Part shown: one piece after another, positions 1 through 5,463 of the stretch
Numbering within the stretch: position 1 is the stretch's first letter
Layout: each line of letters begins with the position of its first letter
NCBI GenBank assembly: GCA_023457295.1
Contig: JAEWLZ010000225.1
Span: 1-8,025 of the forward strand
Length of the DNA: 8,025 bases
Source of the DNA: Cyanobacteria bacterium OH_PDB_112
Lineage (GTDB): Bacteria; Cyanobacteriota; Vampirovibrionia; Gastranaerophilales; CAJFVJ01
Reading direction: 5' to 3'
Program-made: the position numbers and the translations under genes
The notes under the pieces: generated by a model
What the model saw: the letters and a program-made list of their open reading frames with translations, nothing else
Told to the model about the DNA's origin: nothing
The model's database searches: none

Positions 1-311
1 GTTCTATGGGTGCAGGAAACAGAATCATTCCCGAAGCCTTAAAAATATCTGATTTGAAAGATATAAACGCAAAAAAATGTAACTTTTCAAAAAATATAAT
101 TTACCAATTAAACAAACTCGATATAACCGAGGGGATTCCATTTGTTGTTTCAGATGAAACACCCGCGAAAGTAAAAAAAATGAAAAACCTTGAAAAAGTA
201 GGAGAAATAGAATACCAAAAGATAACCCCCGCAAGTGTTTCTTTTGTCCCTCCTGTTGCGGGTTATATAATGGCAGGATATATTATCAGGAGTTTTTTGA
301 ATGAAAAATAA
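1..311 (+). CDS. tcdA: tRNA threonylcarbamoyladenosine dehydratase TcdA (CsdL), C-terminal part, 5' end outside window
   Basis: Partial gene: the first complete codon is at 3-5 and the stop is TAA at 309-311, leaving about 102 residues. TcdA is a ThiF/E1-like enzyme that uses ATP to cyclise the t6A side chain at position 37 of ANN-decoding tRNAs, giving ct6A. What is visible is the family's C-terminal signature: SMGAGNRI at the very start (after the adenylation core), a LKISDLKDI stretch matching the family's 'ADI' segment, a GIPFVVSDE strand matching 'VVYSTE', and a PASVSFVPPVAGYIMAG segment matching the conserved 'GSISFVPSVAGLIMA' end. The ATP-binding and catalytic half lies left of the window, so its integrity cannot be judged. 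The ATG at 6 is internal, not a start. It overlaps rsmI by 11 bp, which suggests one transcript and two RNA-modification enzymes expressed together. A different ThiF-family member is possible but less likely given this C-terminus. Confidence 0.85.
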   Translation, partial: SMGAGNRIIPEALKISDLKDINAKKCNFSKNIIYQLNKLDITEGIPFVVSDETPAKVKKMKNLEKVGEIEYQKITPASVSFVPPVAGYIMAGYIIRSFLNEK

Positions 312-1125
312 AGGGATTTTATATATTTGTCCGACTCCTATCGGAAATCTTAAAGATATAACTTTCAGAGCAATTGAGCTTTTGAACAAAGTGGATTTGG
401 TTTTATGCGAAGATACTAGAACATCTCAAAAACTTTTGAATCATTATTCTATTTCCGCCAAAACTATAAGTTATCATAAATTTAATGAAAAACAGTCCGC
501 TCAAAACATCATTTCTCTTTTAATTGAAGGAAAAAATATAGCTCTTATATCTGATGCCGGAACACCTATAATAAGCGACCCCGGCGCAGAATTACTCAAA
601 TGCGCTATTGAAAACAAAATAAAAATAATACCGCTTGCAGGAGCAAGCGCCTTAACGACTTTTATGAGCGGCGTTTTTAATCCTTGCGGACAATTTTTAT
701 TTTTAGGCTTCGCTCCCAAGAAACAATCCGAAAAAGAAACTATTTTAAGAAAATACAAAAATCTTACAACAGTTTTTTACGAGTCCCCAAACAGACTTTT
801 AAAAACCCTTGAAACACTAAAGGAAATTATGCCTGATGCTCAAGTTGCTGTTGGCAGAGAACTTACAAAACTTTATGAAGAAATAAAGCAAGGCGCAATA
901 TCTGAAATTTTATCATATTACAAACAAAATCCGCCCAAAGGCGAGATTGTTTTGGCGATAATAGCTTCTGAACAGTCAGAAAACGAAATAAATCTTGAAG
1001 AACAAATTTTAAAATTAAACGAACAAGGTTATAGCATAAATGATATTAGCAAAATAATTTCAACACTTTTCGGCGCATCAAAAAAAGAAGTTTATAATTT
1101 GGCATTGAATCTTTGTAGAAAATGA
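301..1125 (+). CDS. rsmI: 16S rRNA (cytidine(1402)-2'-O)-methyltransferase RsmI
   Basis: 274 residues, normal length for RsmI. The enzyme uses S-adenosylmethionine to methylate the 2'-O of C1402 in the decoding centre of 16S rRNA and acts in the cytoplasm. The family motifs appear in order: PTPIGNLKDIT (11-21), CEDTR (36-40), SDAGTPIISDPG (84-95), PLAGASA (111-117), FLGFAPKK (134-141), YESPNR (160-165), GRELTK (185-190) and PKGEIVLAI (212-220). This is a complete tetrapyrrole-methylase fold. The C-terminal 45 residues or so are charged and helical, like the small helical tail common in RsmI. The start at 301 is set by AGGAG at 288-292, 8 bases upstream, and lies inside the end of tcdA. No intrinsic terminator follows; the next promoter begins 2 bases after the stop. 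No motif is missing. Confidence 0.97.
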   Translation: MKNKGILYICPTPIGNLKDITFRAIELLNKVDLVLCEDTRTSQKLLNHYSISAKTISYHKFNEKQSAQNIISLLIEGKNIALISDAGTPIISDPGAELLKCAIENKIKIIPLAGASALTTFMSGVFNPCGQFLFLGFAPKKQSEKETILRKYKNLTTVFYESPNRLLKTLETLKEIMPDAQVAVGRELTKLYEEIKQGAISEILSYYKQNPPKGEIVLAIIASEQSENEINLEEQILKLNEQGYSINDISKIISTLFGASKKEVYNLALNLCRK

Positions 1126-1127
1126 TT

Positions 1128-1157
1128 TTGACCAATAGTTAAATTTTTTGATACAAT
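1128..1157 (+). promoter_or_regulatory. Sigma70-type promoter for the kinase-like/ABC ATPase operon
   Basis: TTGACC (1128-1133) and TACAAT (1152-1157) are separated by 18 bases; each box differs from the TTGACA/TATAAT consensus at one position. Predicted transcription start is near 1164, giving a leader of about 24 nt before the ATG at 1188, with AGGT at 1177-1180 as the ribosome site. It lies in the 62-bp gap after rsmI, so the downstream pair can be transcribed on its own. Read-through from rsmI is not excluded, because no terminator is visible. Confidence 0.65.
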
Positions 1158-1187
1158 AAAGCAAATAGTTAACAACAGGTAATCATA

Positions 1188-2345
1188 ATGAAATTTCTAT
1201 TTAATAACAAAGATGAACTTTTGGACATTCTGCCTGATCCTATATTTGCGATGAGCTATGAACGCAAATTACTTTTTTGCAATAAAGCCGCCGAAAGATT
1301 ATTGGGTTTTACTTCTAGAGAAGTAAAAGGGATGCCTGTTACACAACTTTTTGAACAAGGTGCTGAAGTTTTTTACAATTCAATGATTCATAACAAAAAA
1401 AACACCGTAAATACAAAAACCAAGTCGGGATTGGATTTGGTACTTGAAGTTACTGCTTATGACGTTGAAGCAAAACAACAGGTTATGATTTGCGCGCGAG
1501 ACATAACAGAAACGCATGCAATAATTGCAAATGTAATAGCTGAATATAAAGATAATCAAGAAAAAAATGAAAAAAGAAACGCATTTATTTCAGATATTTC
1601 TCAAGAATTTGAAAAACCAATGAACTCTATTATAGGTTTTTCTCAAGCACTTTTAGAAGGTGTGGGCGGAGAAATGACAGAAAAACAAGAAAAATATCTT
1701 AATATTATCGCCAAAAATGCTGTTTCTCTTCATAAAATAATGGAAGCGGTTATAGATATAACCAAGCTTGACGGAAATAAAATGCCTATCGAAAAAAGAG
1801 TTTTTGACGTTACCAACGTTGTAAATCTTGTAACTCAAGCTTTTAAACCTGTTTTTGATAAAAAAGAAATTGAATTTAAAATAAAATTTACTGACCTTGA
1901 AAAAAGGAAAGTTTATACTGACGAAGTACTTTTAAGACGAATTTTGACTATTTTGATTGATAATGCATCAAAATTCACATCGTCAGGATGTGTAGAAGTT
2001 GCTGTTTCTAACCCGGATTTAACTTATGCGCGTTTGCAAGGGTATTTTATACCTCCTAAAGAACTTCCAACAGCTTATCTTATGGTAAGGGTTTCTGATA
2101 CTGGAGTTGGAATTAAAGAAGAGAATTTAAATTTAATTTTTGATGAATACAGCCTTGTTGAAAAAACAAGGAAAGTAATCGGAGAAGCTTCAGGAACAGG
2201 TCTAAGTCTTGCAATAACAAAAAAAATCATTGATGTTTTAGGCGGTATAATTTGGGTTGAAAGTGAAGTATCAAAAGGCTCAAAATTTACTTTTATAATT
2301 CCGGTAAAACGAGAAGAGGAACAGGATAAGCAAACTAATGAGTAG
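1188..2345 (+). CDS. PAS-domain histidine-kinase-like protein lacking the phospho-acceptor His (Q139)
   Basis: 385 residues, no signal peptide or membrane segment, so cytosolic. An N-terminal PAS domain (about 8-110; LPDPIFAM, then NKAAERLLGF, ending CARDITE) is followed by a charged, probably coiled-coil linker (115-132). A HisKA-type dimerisation helix pair follows (132-196; NSIIGFSQALL, then ITKLDG). The HATPase_c domain covers about 240-374, with N-box IDNASKF (N259), G1 box SDTGVGI (303-309) and G2 box GEASGTGLSL (332-341), all looking intact. Oddity: where HisKA kinases read S-H-E-L-R-T-P-L-N, this one reads S-Q-E-F-E-K-P-M-N. The phosphorylatable His is therefore Gln139 (codon CAA, 1602-1604), although the following Glu140 and Pro144 remain. 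By family knowledge this should abolish autophosphorylation, so I infer a pseudokinase or ligand-responsive ATP-binding protein. No response regulator is present. It overlaps the next gene, an ABC ATPase, by 8 bp. The domain call is firm; the function is unknown. Confidence 0.9.
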   Translation: MKFLFNNKDELLDILPDPIFAMSYERKLLFCNKAAERLLGFTSREVKGMPVTQLFEQGAEVFYNSMIHNKKNTVNTKTKSGLDLVLEVTAYDVEAKQQVMICARDITETHAIIANVIAEYKDNQEKNEKRNAFISDISQEFEKPMNSIIGFSQALLEGVGGEMTEKQEKYLNIIAKNAVSLHKIMEAVIDITKLDGNKMPIEKRVFDVTNVVNLVTQAFKPVFDKKEIEFKIKFTDLEKRKVYTDEVLLRRILTILIDNASKFTSSGCVEVAVSNPDLTYARLQGYFIPPKELPTAYLMVRVSDTGVGIKEENLNLIFDEYSLVEKTRKVIGEASGTGLSLAITKKIIDVLGGIIWVESEVSKGSKFTFIIPVKREEEQDKQTNE

Positions 2346-3375
2346 AGTTTTTTTAGAAAAAATTAAAAAATCTTACGATAAAAATGAAATTATAAAAGGT
2401 GTTGATATAGAAATTCAAGACAAAGAATTTTTGGTTTTAGTCGGACCTTCAGGCTGCGGAAAATCAACTCTTTTGCGTATAATCGCCGGACTTGAATCAG
2501 TAACTGAAGGTAAGGTTTTTATAGGTGATAAAGATGTGACAAATCTTCATCCTAAAGATCGTGATATTGCAATGGTTTTCCAAAATTATGCGCTTTACCC
2601 GCATATGACTGTATACGAAAATATGGCTTTCGCATTAAAAATGCGTAAAGTTGATAAAAAAACTATTGATGAAAAAGTCAAAGAAGCCGCAGAAATTTTA
2701 GGGCTTACAGACCTTTTACAGCGTAAACCTTCTCAATTATCAGGCGGACAACGCCAGAGAGTTGCTTTAGGACGAGCTATTGTTCGCAACCCTAAAGTAT
2801 TTTTGATGGATGAACCTCTATCAAATCTCGACGCAAAGCTTCGTTCAGGGACTCGTTTTGAAATAAAAAAACTTCACAAAAAACTTGATACAACTTTTGT
2901 ATATGTAACCCATGATCAAGTTGAAGCTATGACAATGGGTGACAGAATAGCTGTTTTGCATCAAGGAAAATTACAACAATTAGGAAGTGCTGATGAAATT
3001 TACAACTCACCCGCAAATATTTTTGTTGCAGGATTTATCGGCTCACCCAGCATGAATTTTATTGATGGAATTATAAAAGACGGGAAATTTATTTCAGGAG
3101 AATTCCAGGTTAAAACTAAATTCCATGATCAAGATGCTGTTTTAGGCGTACGTCCGGAGGATTTAGTTTTGGACAAACATGGTCAGATAAAAGCTGAAAT
3201 TGACCTTGTAGAAATGCTTGGCAGCGAGAAACTTGTTCATTTTAAGTTTAACGATGCAAAAATTATCGCAAAACTCGCTTCTGATATACATGTTGAGTCT
3301 GGCGATAAAATAGCTTTTTCGCCAAATATGGAAAAAATAATTTTCTTCAACAAAAAAACGACAGAAAAGCTATGA
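2338..3375 (+). CDS. ABC transporter ATP-binding protein, MalK/UgpC/MsmK (CUT1 sugar) type
   Basis: 345 residues, slightly shorter than usual MalK/UgpC proteins (about 360-370). Nucleotide-binding domain: Walker A GPSGCGKST (36-44), Q-loop Q82, signature LSGGQRQR (134-141), Walker B VFLMDEP (154-160) with catalytic Glu159, D-loop SNLDAK (162-167) and switch His192 in VTHDQ. A TOBE-type regulatory region follows from about 240, including GVRPEDL (270-276). This family powers import of sugars, glycerol-3-phosphate or similar solutes on the inner face of the membrane, and one ATPase often serves several permeases. No permease or binding protein is adjacent, so the substrate cannot be named. The start at 2338 has AGGAT at 2323-2327 with a 10-base gap. 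The 8-bp overlap with the kinase-like gene implies translational coupling and shared expression. The TOBE region looks abbreviated but the catalytic core is complete. Confidence 0.93.
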   Translation: MSRVFLEKIKKSYDKNEIIKGVDIEIQDKEFLVLVGPSGCGKSTLLRIIAGLESVTEGKVFIGDKDVTNLHPKDRDIAMVFQNYALYPHMTVYENMAFALKMRKVDKKTIDEKVKEAAEILGLTDLLQRKPSQLSGGQRQRVALGRAIVRNPKVFLMDEPLSNLDAKLRSGTRFEIKKLHKKLDTTFVYVTHDQVEAMTMGDRIAVLHQGKLQQLGSADEIYNSPANIFVAGFIGSPSMNFIDGIIKDGKFISGEFQVKTKFHDQDAVLGVRPEDLVLDKHGQIKAEIDLVEMLGSEKLVHFKFNDAKIIAKLASDIHVESGDKIAFSPNMEKIIFFNKKTTEKL

Positions 3376-3390
3376 TTTTAATCAAAGCTT
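3367..3390. repeat. Imperfect palindrome across the ABC ATPase stop codon
   Basis: AAGCT (3367-3371) and TGATT (3373-3377) are mirrored by AATCA (3380-3384) and AGCTT (3386-3390), with one A-A mismatch and a very short centre. It spans the TGA stop of the ABC ATPase gene. On the - strand it is followed by TTTTC and then a T-run, so it could act as a weak terminator for - strand transcripts coming from the 56-aa gene. On the + strand no T-run follows. Confidence 0.4.
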
Positions 3391-3394
3391 CCCT

Positions 3395-3422
3395 GCCTGT
3401 TGCATAACCTGCAATAGCAGGC
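3395..3422. repeat. Stable hairpin between convergent genes, possible bidirectional terminator without a U-tract
   Basis: On the + strand GCCTG (3395-3399) and TTGCA (3400-3404) pair with TGCAA (3410-3414) and CAGGC (3418-3422), around a TAACC loop and with a 3-base bulge (3415-3417). A competing hairpin, CCTGC-AATA-GCAGG (3408-3421), overlaps its 3' half. It sits 19 bases after the ABC ATPase stop and 12 bases beyond the stop of the small - strand gene, so it could serve both. Neither strand shows an immediate T-run, so classical intrinsic termination is doubtful. A role in 3'-end protection, or a dispersed palindromic repeat, are alternatives. Confidence 0.5.
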
Positions 3423-3434
3423 TTAGCACATTGT

Positions 3435-3605
3435 TTAGTCATCCTCTACCCAAACAATAATATGTTCATTTTCGGGGTAGTAGTAATCATGAAAATTAGT
3501 ATATTTTTTTTGTTCATAATTCTCAGGACTGAAAGGATTTGTGAAATCAACTTTTTTATCCCAATTATTTACTTCTTTTATAAATTCTTTCCATACTTTG
3601 ACCAT
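3435..3605 (-). CDS. Small acidic hypothetical protein, 56 aa
   Basis: Not recognised. An uninterrupted reading frame of 56 codons runs from ATG (3605-3603) to TAA (3437-3435), with a convincing ribosome site AAGGA (3618-3614) 8 bases upstream. The protein begins MVKVWKEFIKEVNNWDKKV, a probable amphipathic helix. It continues through a FTNPFSPENY segment to a Tyr/His/Glu-rich part (HDYYYPENE) and ends in a short hydrophobic strand followed by acid (IIVWVEDD). Three Trp and six Tyr in 56 residues is unusually aromatic. There is no signal peptide or membrane segment. It lies 82 bp downstream of nagZ on the same strand, so it could be co-transcribed or use its own weak promoter near 3638-3643 (CATAAT). 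The hairpin at 3395-3422 lies just beyond its stop. The + strand frame over the same bases has a Phe/Ile-rich composition typical of an antisense shadow. I judge this a likely real gene of unknown function. Confidence 0.62.
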   Translation of the reverse strand: MVKVWKEFIKEVNNWDKKVDFTNPFSPENYEQKKYTNFHDYYYPENEHIIVWVEDD

Positions 3606-3687
3606 AATAAAATTCCTTTCCCCACCCAGACATCTATATTATGAACGGGGCAAAAACAAATTCTATCGGATAAAAGCATAGACTTTT

Positions 3688-4740
3688 TTATTGCGCCAAA
3701 AGATAATTTTTCATTTCAATAATATCCTTAAGGGCAATTGCACGGTCAAAATCACTTTTGGCTAAACTATTTTTCGATTTAAAATTTTCAACTTTAGATG
3801 ATGAGCGCAAAATACACTGCAAAAGTTCTTCATCTTTATTTGCTTCTGTTGCAAGATTTTGCAAAAGTTCCATAACTTCTTTTGTAGTATCTCTAAAAAT
3901 AAACATATCTATCCCGGCTTTAATGCCCCTAATGCAAGCCTCAAGCGGGGAACAGAATTTTGTTACCCCTCCCATCACCATATCATCTGAAATCACAAGA
4001 CCTTTGAAATTTAAATCATTCAATAAATAACCTAAAACATTTTTTGATAATGATGCGGGAACAACATCTTTGTCAAAAGCGGTAAAATGCACATGTGCTA
4101 CCATAATAGCTTCTATACCTTCATTAATAACCGCTTTAAAAGGCAAAATATGCTTTTCAAGCTGTTCCATAGGCAAATCAATACACGGTAAATCCAAGTG
4201 AGAGTCCACACCTGCTTCACCATGCCCGCAAAAATGCTTCCCAACCGTAGCTATACCGTACTTTTGCATTACATCTTTGGCTATTTTGGAGTATTTTATT
4301 ACATCTTGAGCATTTTTCCCAAATGCCCTATTGTTAATTACAGGATTATCAGGGTTGGTATGAATATCCAACACAGGAGCAAAATTCATATTTATTCCAA
4401 AATCAACAAGCTCCGCTGACAAAATTTCATAATGACGCTCTATCATATTTTCAGGTAGTTTTATCAACTCAAGAGGCGGAATATATTCGATTTTATCAGG
4501 AAGATTTTTTGTCCTTTCAATACGACCGCCTTCTTGATCAATTGATGTAATAATATGGGGTTGCAAGTTTTTGATATATTTTACAGTATTTTTAAACTGT
4601 TCTCGGTCTAAAATATTTTCGGCAAAAAATATAATCCCGCCCAAATCTTTTTTGACAAGGGCTTCTAAATCGACAGAAGGACTTTGTCCTTTGTATCCCA
4701 AAATAAACATCGAATTTATTTGTTCTGAGAGCGTTTTCAT
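3688..4740 (-). CDS. nagZ: Beta-N-acetylhexosaminidase NagZ, glycoside hydrolase family 3
   Basis: 350 residues, the size of Gram-negative cytoplasmic NagZ, with no signal peptide. NagZ removes N-acetylglucosamine from GlcNAc-anhydroMurNAc peptides during peptidoglycan recycling. Visible motifs are GGIIFFAEN (34-42), SIDQEGGRI (66-74), FAPVLDI (120-126), the substrate-binding GKHFCGHGEAGVDSH (167-181) and the nucleophile region VISDDM (249-254; Asp252 expected nucleophile). The Asp179-Ser-His181 dyad typical of NagZ acid/base loops is present. Oddity: the usual KHFPGHGDT reads KHFCGHGEA here (Pro to Cys, Asp to Glu, Thr to Ala), though Lys168 and His169 are kept. The start at 4740 is set by AGGAA (4754-4750) with a 9-base gap. 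It diverges from the TPR-like gene and is followed by the 56-aa gene. Family assignment is firm; the exact glycan preference is inferred. Confidence 0.93.
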   Translation of the reverse strand: MKTLSEQINSMFILGYKGQSPSVDLEALVKKDLGGIIFFAENILDREQFKNTVKYIKNLQPHIITSIDQEGGRIERTKNLPDKIEYIPPLELIKLPENMIERHYEILSAELVDFGINMNFAPVLDIHTNPDNPVINNRAFGKNAQDVIKYSKIAKDVMQKYGIATVGKHFCGHGEAGVDSHLDLPCIDLPMEQLEKHILPFKAVINEGIEAIMVAHVHFTAFDKDVVPASLSKNVLGYLLNDLNFKGLVISDDMVMGGVTKFCSPLEACIRGIKAGIDMFIFRDTTKEVMELLQNLATEANKDEELLQCILRSSSKVENFKSKNSLAKSDFDRAIALKDIIEMKNYLLAQ

Positions 4741-4826
4741 ACTAAAATGTTCCTATAAAATAATCCACATGGTAGATGTCTATAAACCTGCTGTCATTAT
4801 AGACTAGAAAAGAGGATTTAAATAGT
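4741..4826. promoter_or_regulatory. Divergent promoter region of nagZ and the TPR-like gene, with inverted repeat
   Basis: This 86-bp gap must hold both starts. On the - strand a perfect TATAAT (4801-4796) is a good -10 box for nagZ, giving a leader of about 50 nt; no strong -35 is visible. On the + strand TATAAA (4781-4786) is a possible -10 for the TPR-like gene, and AGAGGA (4811-4816) is its ribosome site. A perfect inverted repeat GTCTATA (4778-4784)/TATAGAC (4798-4804) with 13 bases between covers both -10 candidates and could be an operator. The -10 calls rest on single hexamers. Confidence 0.45.
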
Positions 4827-5294
4827 ATGAAAAAGTTATTTGCATTGGTAATTATAGTTTTGTTTTTCTTTACCTCATCTGCTTCACATGATGCGGATGC
4901 CGCTTCCAAGAAAAAAGGAAAAGGTGGTGTAACAGAAGAACAACTTACGCAAATTACGACAGATATACAAAGATTAAGAAAAAAAATATACGCTCACGGT
5001 CTATTTTCACCCCAAGATAATGAGTTGTTAATTTCTATGAAAATGACTCTTGATGATGTAATGCTTACAGCTCCTGATCCGACTTTTGCGCCATTATATT
5101 ACAACTTGGGAATTATTTGCGAACAACGACAGATGAAAGATGACGCTGTTGAATGTTTTCAAACTATTCTGGAAAATTTCGGAGACACGGCTCTAGGCCC
5201 TAAAGCTAGAAACGAACTCACTAAAATGGGTGTTACAATAAAAGCTCCTGTTTTACCCGGAGATGAAGCCGGCGGAGCAGCAGAACTTTTCTAA
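4827..5294 (+). CDS. Small exported TPR-like protein
   Basis: 155 residues. A Sec-type signal peptide is clear: KK at 2-3, a hydrophobic core from about 4 to 16, and a likely cleavage site near ADA (23-25). There is no lipobox Cys, so it is not an obvious lipoprotein. A basic Lys/Gly-rich linker follows (28-34). Then come a helical segment (36-57) and one recognisable tetratricopeptide unit at about 86-119 (PTFAPLYYNLGIICEQRQM followed by DDAVECFQTILENF). The tail is Gly/Ala/Glu-rich. One or two TPR units alone suggest a small periplasmic adaptor or a subunit that docks with partners, but no partner is adjacent. The start at 4827 has AGAGGA 10 bases upstream. It is transcribed away from nagZ and followed by the structured region at 5296-5441. 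No specific function can be assigned. Confidence 0.85.
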   Translation: MKKLFALVIIVLFFFTSSASHDADAASKKKGKGGVTEEQLTQITTDIQRLRKKIYAHGLFSPQDNELLISMKMTLDDVMLTAPDPTFAPLYYNLGIICEQRQMKDDAVECFQTILENFGDTALGPKARNELTKMGVTIKAPVLPGDEAGGAAELF

Positions 5295-5295
5295 A

Positions 5296-5323
5296 ATAAG
5301 ACATAAGAATAAAGGTGTCTTAT
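5296..5323 (+). terminator. Hairpin directly after the TPR-like gene
   Basis: ATAAGACA (5296-5303) and TGTCTTAT (5316-5323) form a perfect 8-bp stem around a 12-base loop, starting 2 bases after the TAA stop. The following bases (CTCTTAT) are not a clean T-run, so it is a weak terminator at best. It may instead be the first domain of the structured region that continues to 5441. Confidence 0.45.
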
Positions 5324-5330
5324 CTCTTAT

Positions 5331-5350
5331 AACCCTTAGCCAATTGGGTT
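5331..5350 (+). repeat. Short hairpin AACCC/GGGTT
   Basis: AACCC (5331-5335) pairs with GGGTT (5346-5350) around a 10-base loop. It lies between the hairpin at 5296-5323 and the long stem at 5355-5436, in a gap with no protein gene. Confidence 0.4.
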
Positions 5351-5354
5351 TTCC

Positions 5355-5441
5355 AAGCTAGAGATAGTACACCTCTGTATGAAATCCTCTTTAATACAAA
5401 AGAGGTTGTACTATAAATATATCTCTATAAAAGCTTTTTTT
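5355..5441 (+). ncRNA. Long imperfect stem ending in T7: candidate structured RNA or elaborate terminator
   Basis: Reading outward to inward, four blocks pair: AAGC (5355-5358) with GCTT (5433-5436), TAGAGATA (5359-5366) with TATCTCTA (5420-5427), GTACACCTCT (5367-5376) with AGAGG (5401-5405) plus TGTAC (5407-5411), and GTAT (5377-5380) with ATAC (5394-5397). A 13-base loop closes it. All bulges fall on the 3' arm (5398-5400, 5406, 5412-5419, 5428-5432). The 3' arm ends in seven T (5435-5441), as at an intrinsic terminator on the + strand. About 26 pairs placed this regularly in A+T-rich DNA is more than expected by chance. Neither arm codes for protein. It could be the 3' UTR/terminator of the TPR-like gene, a separate small RNA, or a short palindromic mobile relic. 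I do not recognise a known RNA family in it. Confidence 0.5.
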
Positions 5442-5463
5442 CATCGGAAAAAAGTATAATTTT

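Noticed and set aside
3462..3644. 60-residue + strand frame rich in Phe and Ile
   Set aside because: It is antisense to the 56-aa gene, has no clear ribosome site, and its composition is that of the complement of Lys/Glu/Asn codons.
3758..4807. Three + strand frames (3758-4030, 4198-4419, 4571-4807) opposite nagZ and its upstream region
   Set aside because: The first two lie entirely, and the third mostly, antisense to a well-supported enzyme gene; none has a ribosome site or a recognisable domain.
5434..5454. CTTTTTT/AAAAAAG hairpin as a terminator for the CPBP gene
   Set aside because: The stem is almost all A-T pairs, which gives little stability; the T-run is better explained as the end of the + strand stem at 5355-5436.
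5295..5463. Known RNA (tmRNA, SRP RNA, tRNA, 6S) or riboswitch in the gap
   Set aside because: None of the conserved sequence signatures was seen, and no gene follows on the + strand for a riboswitch to control; only structure is visible.
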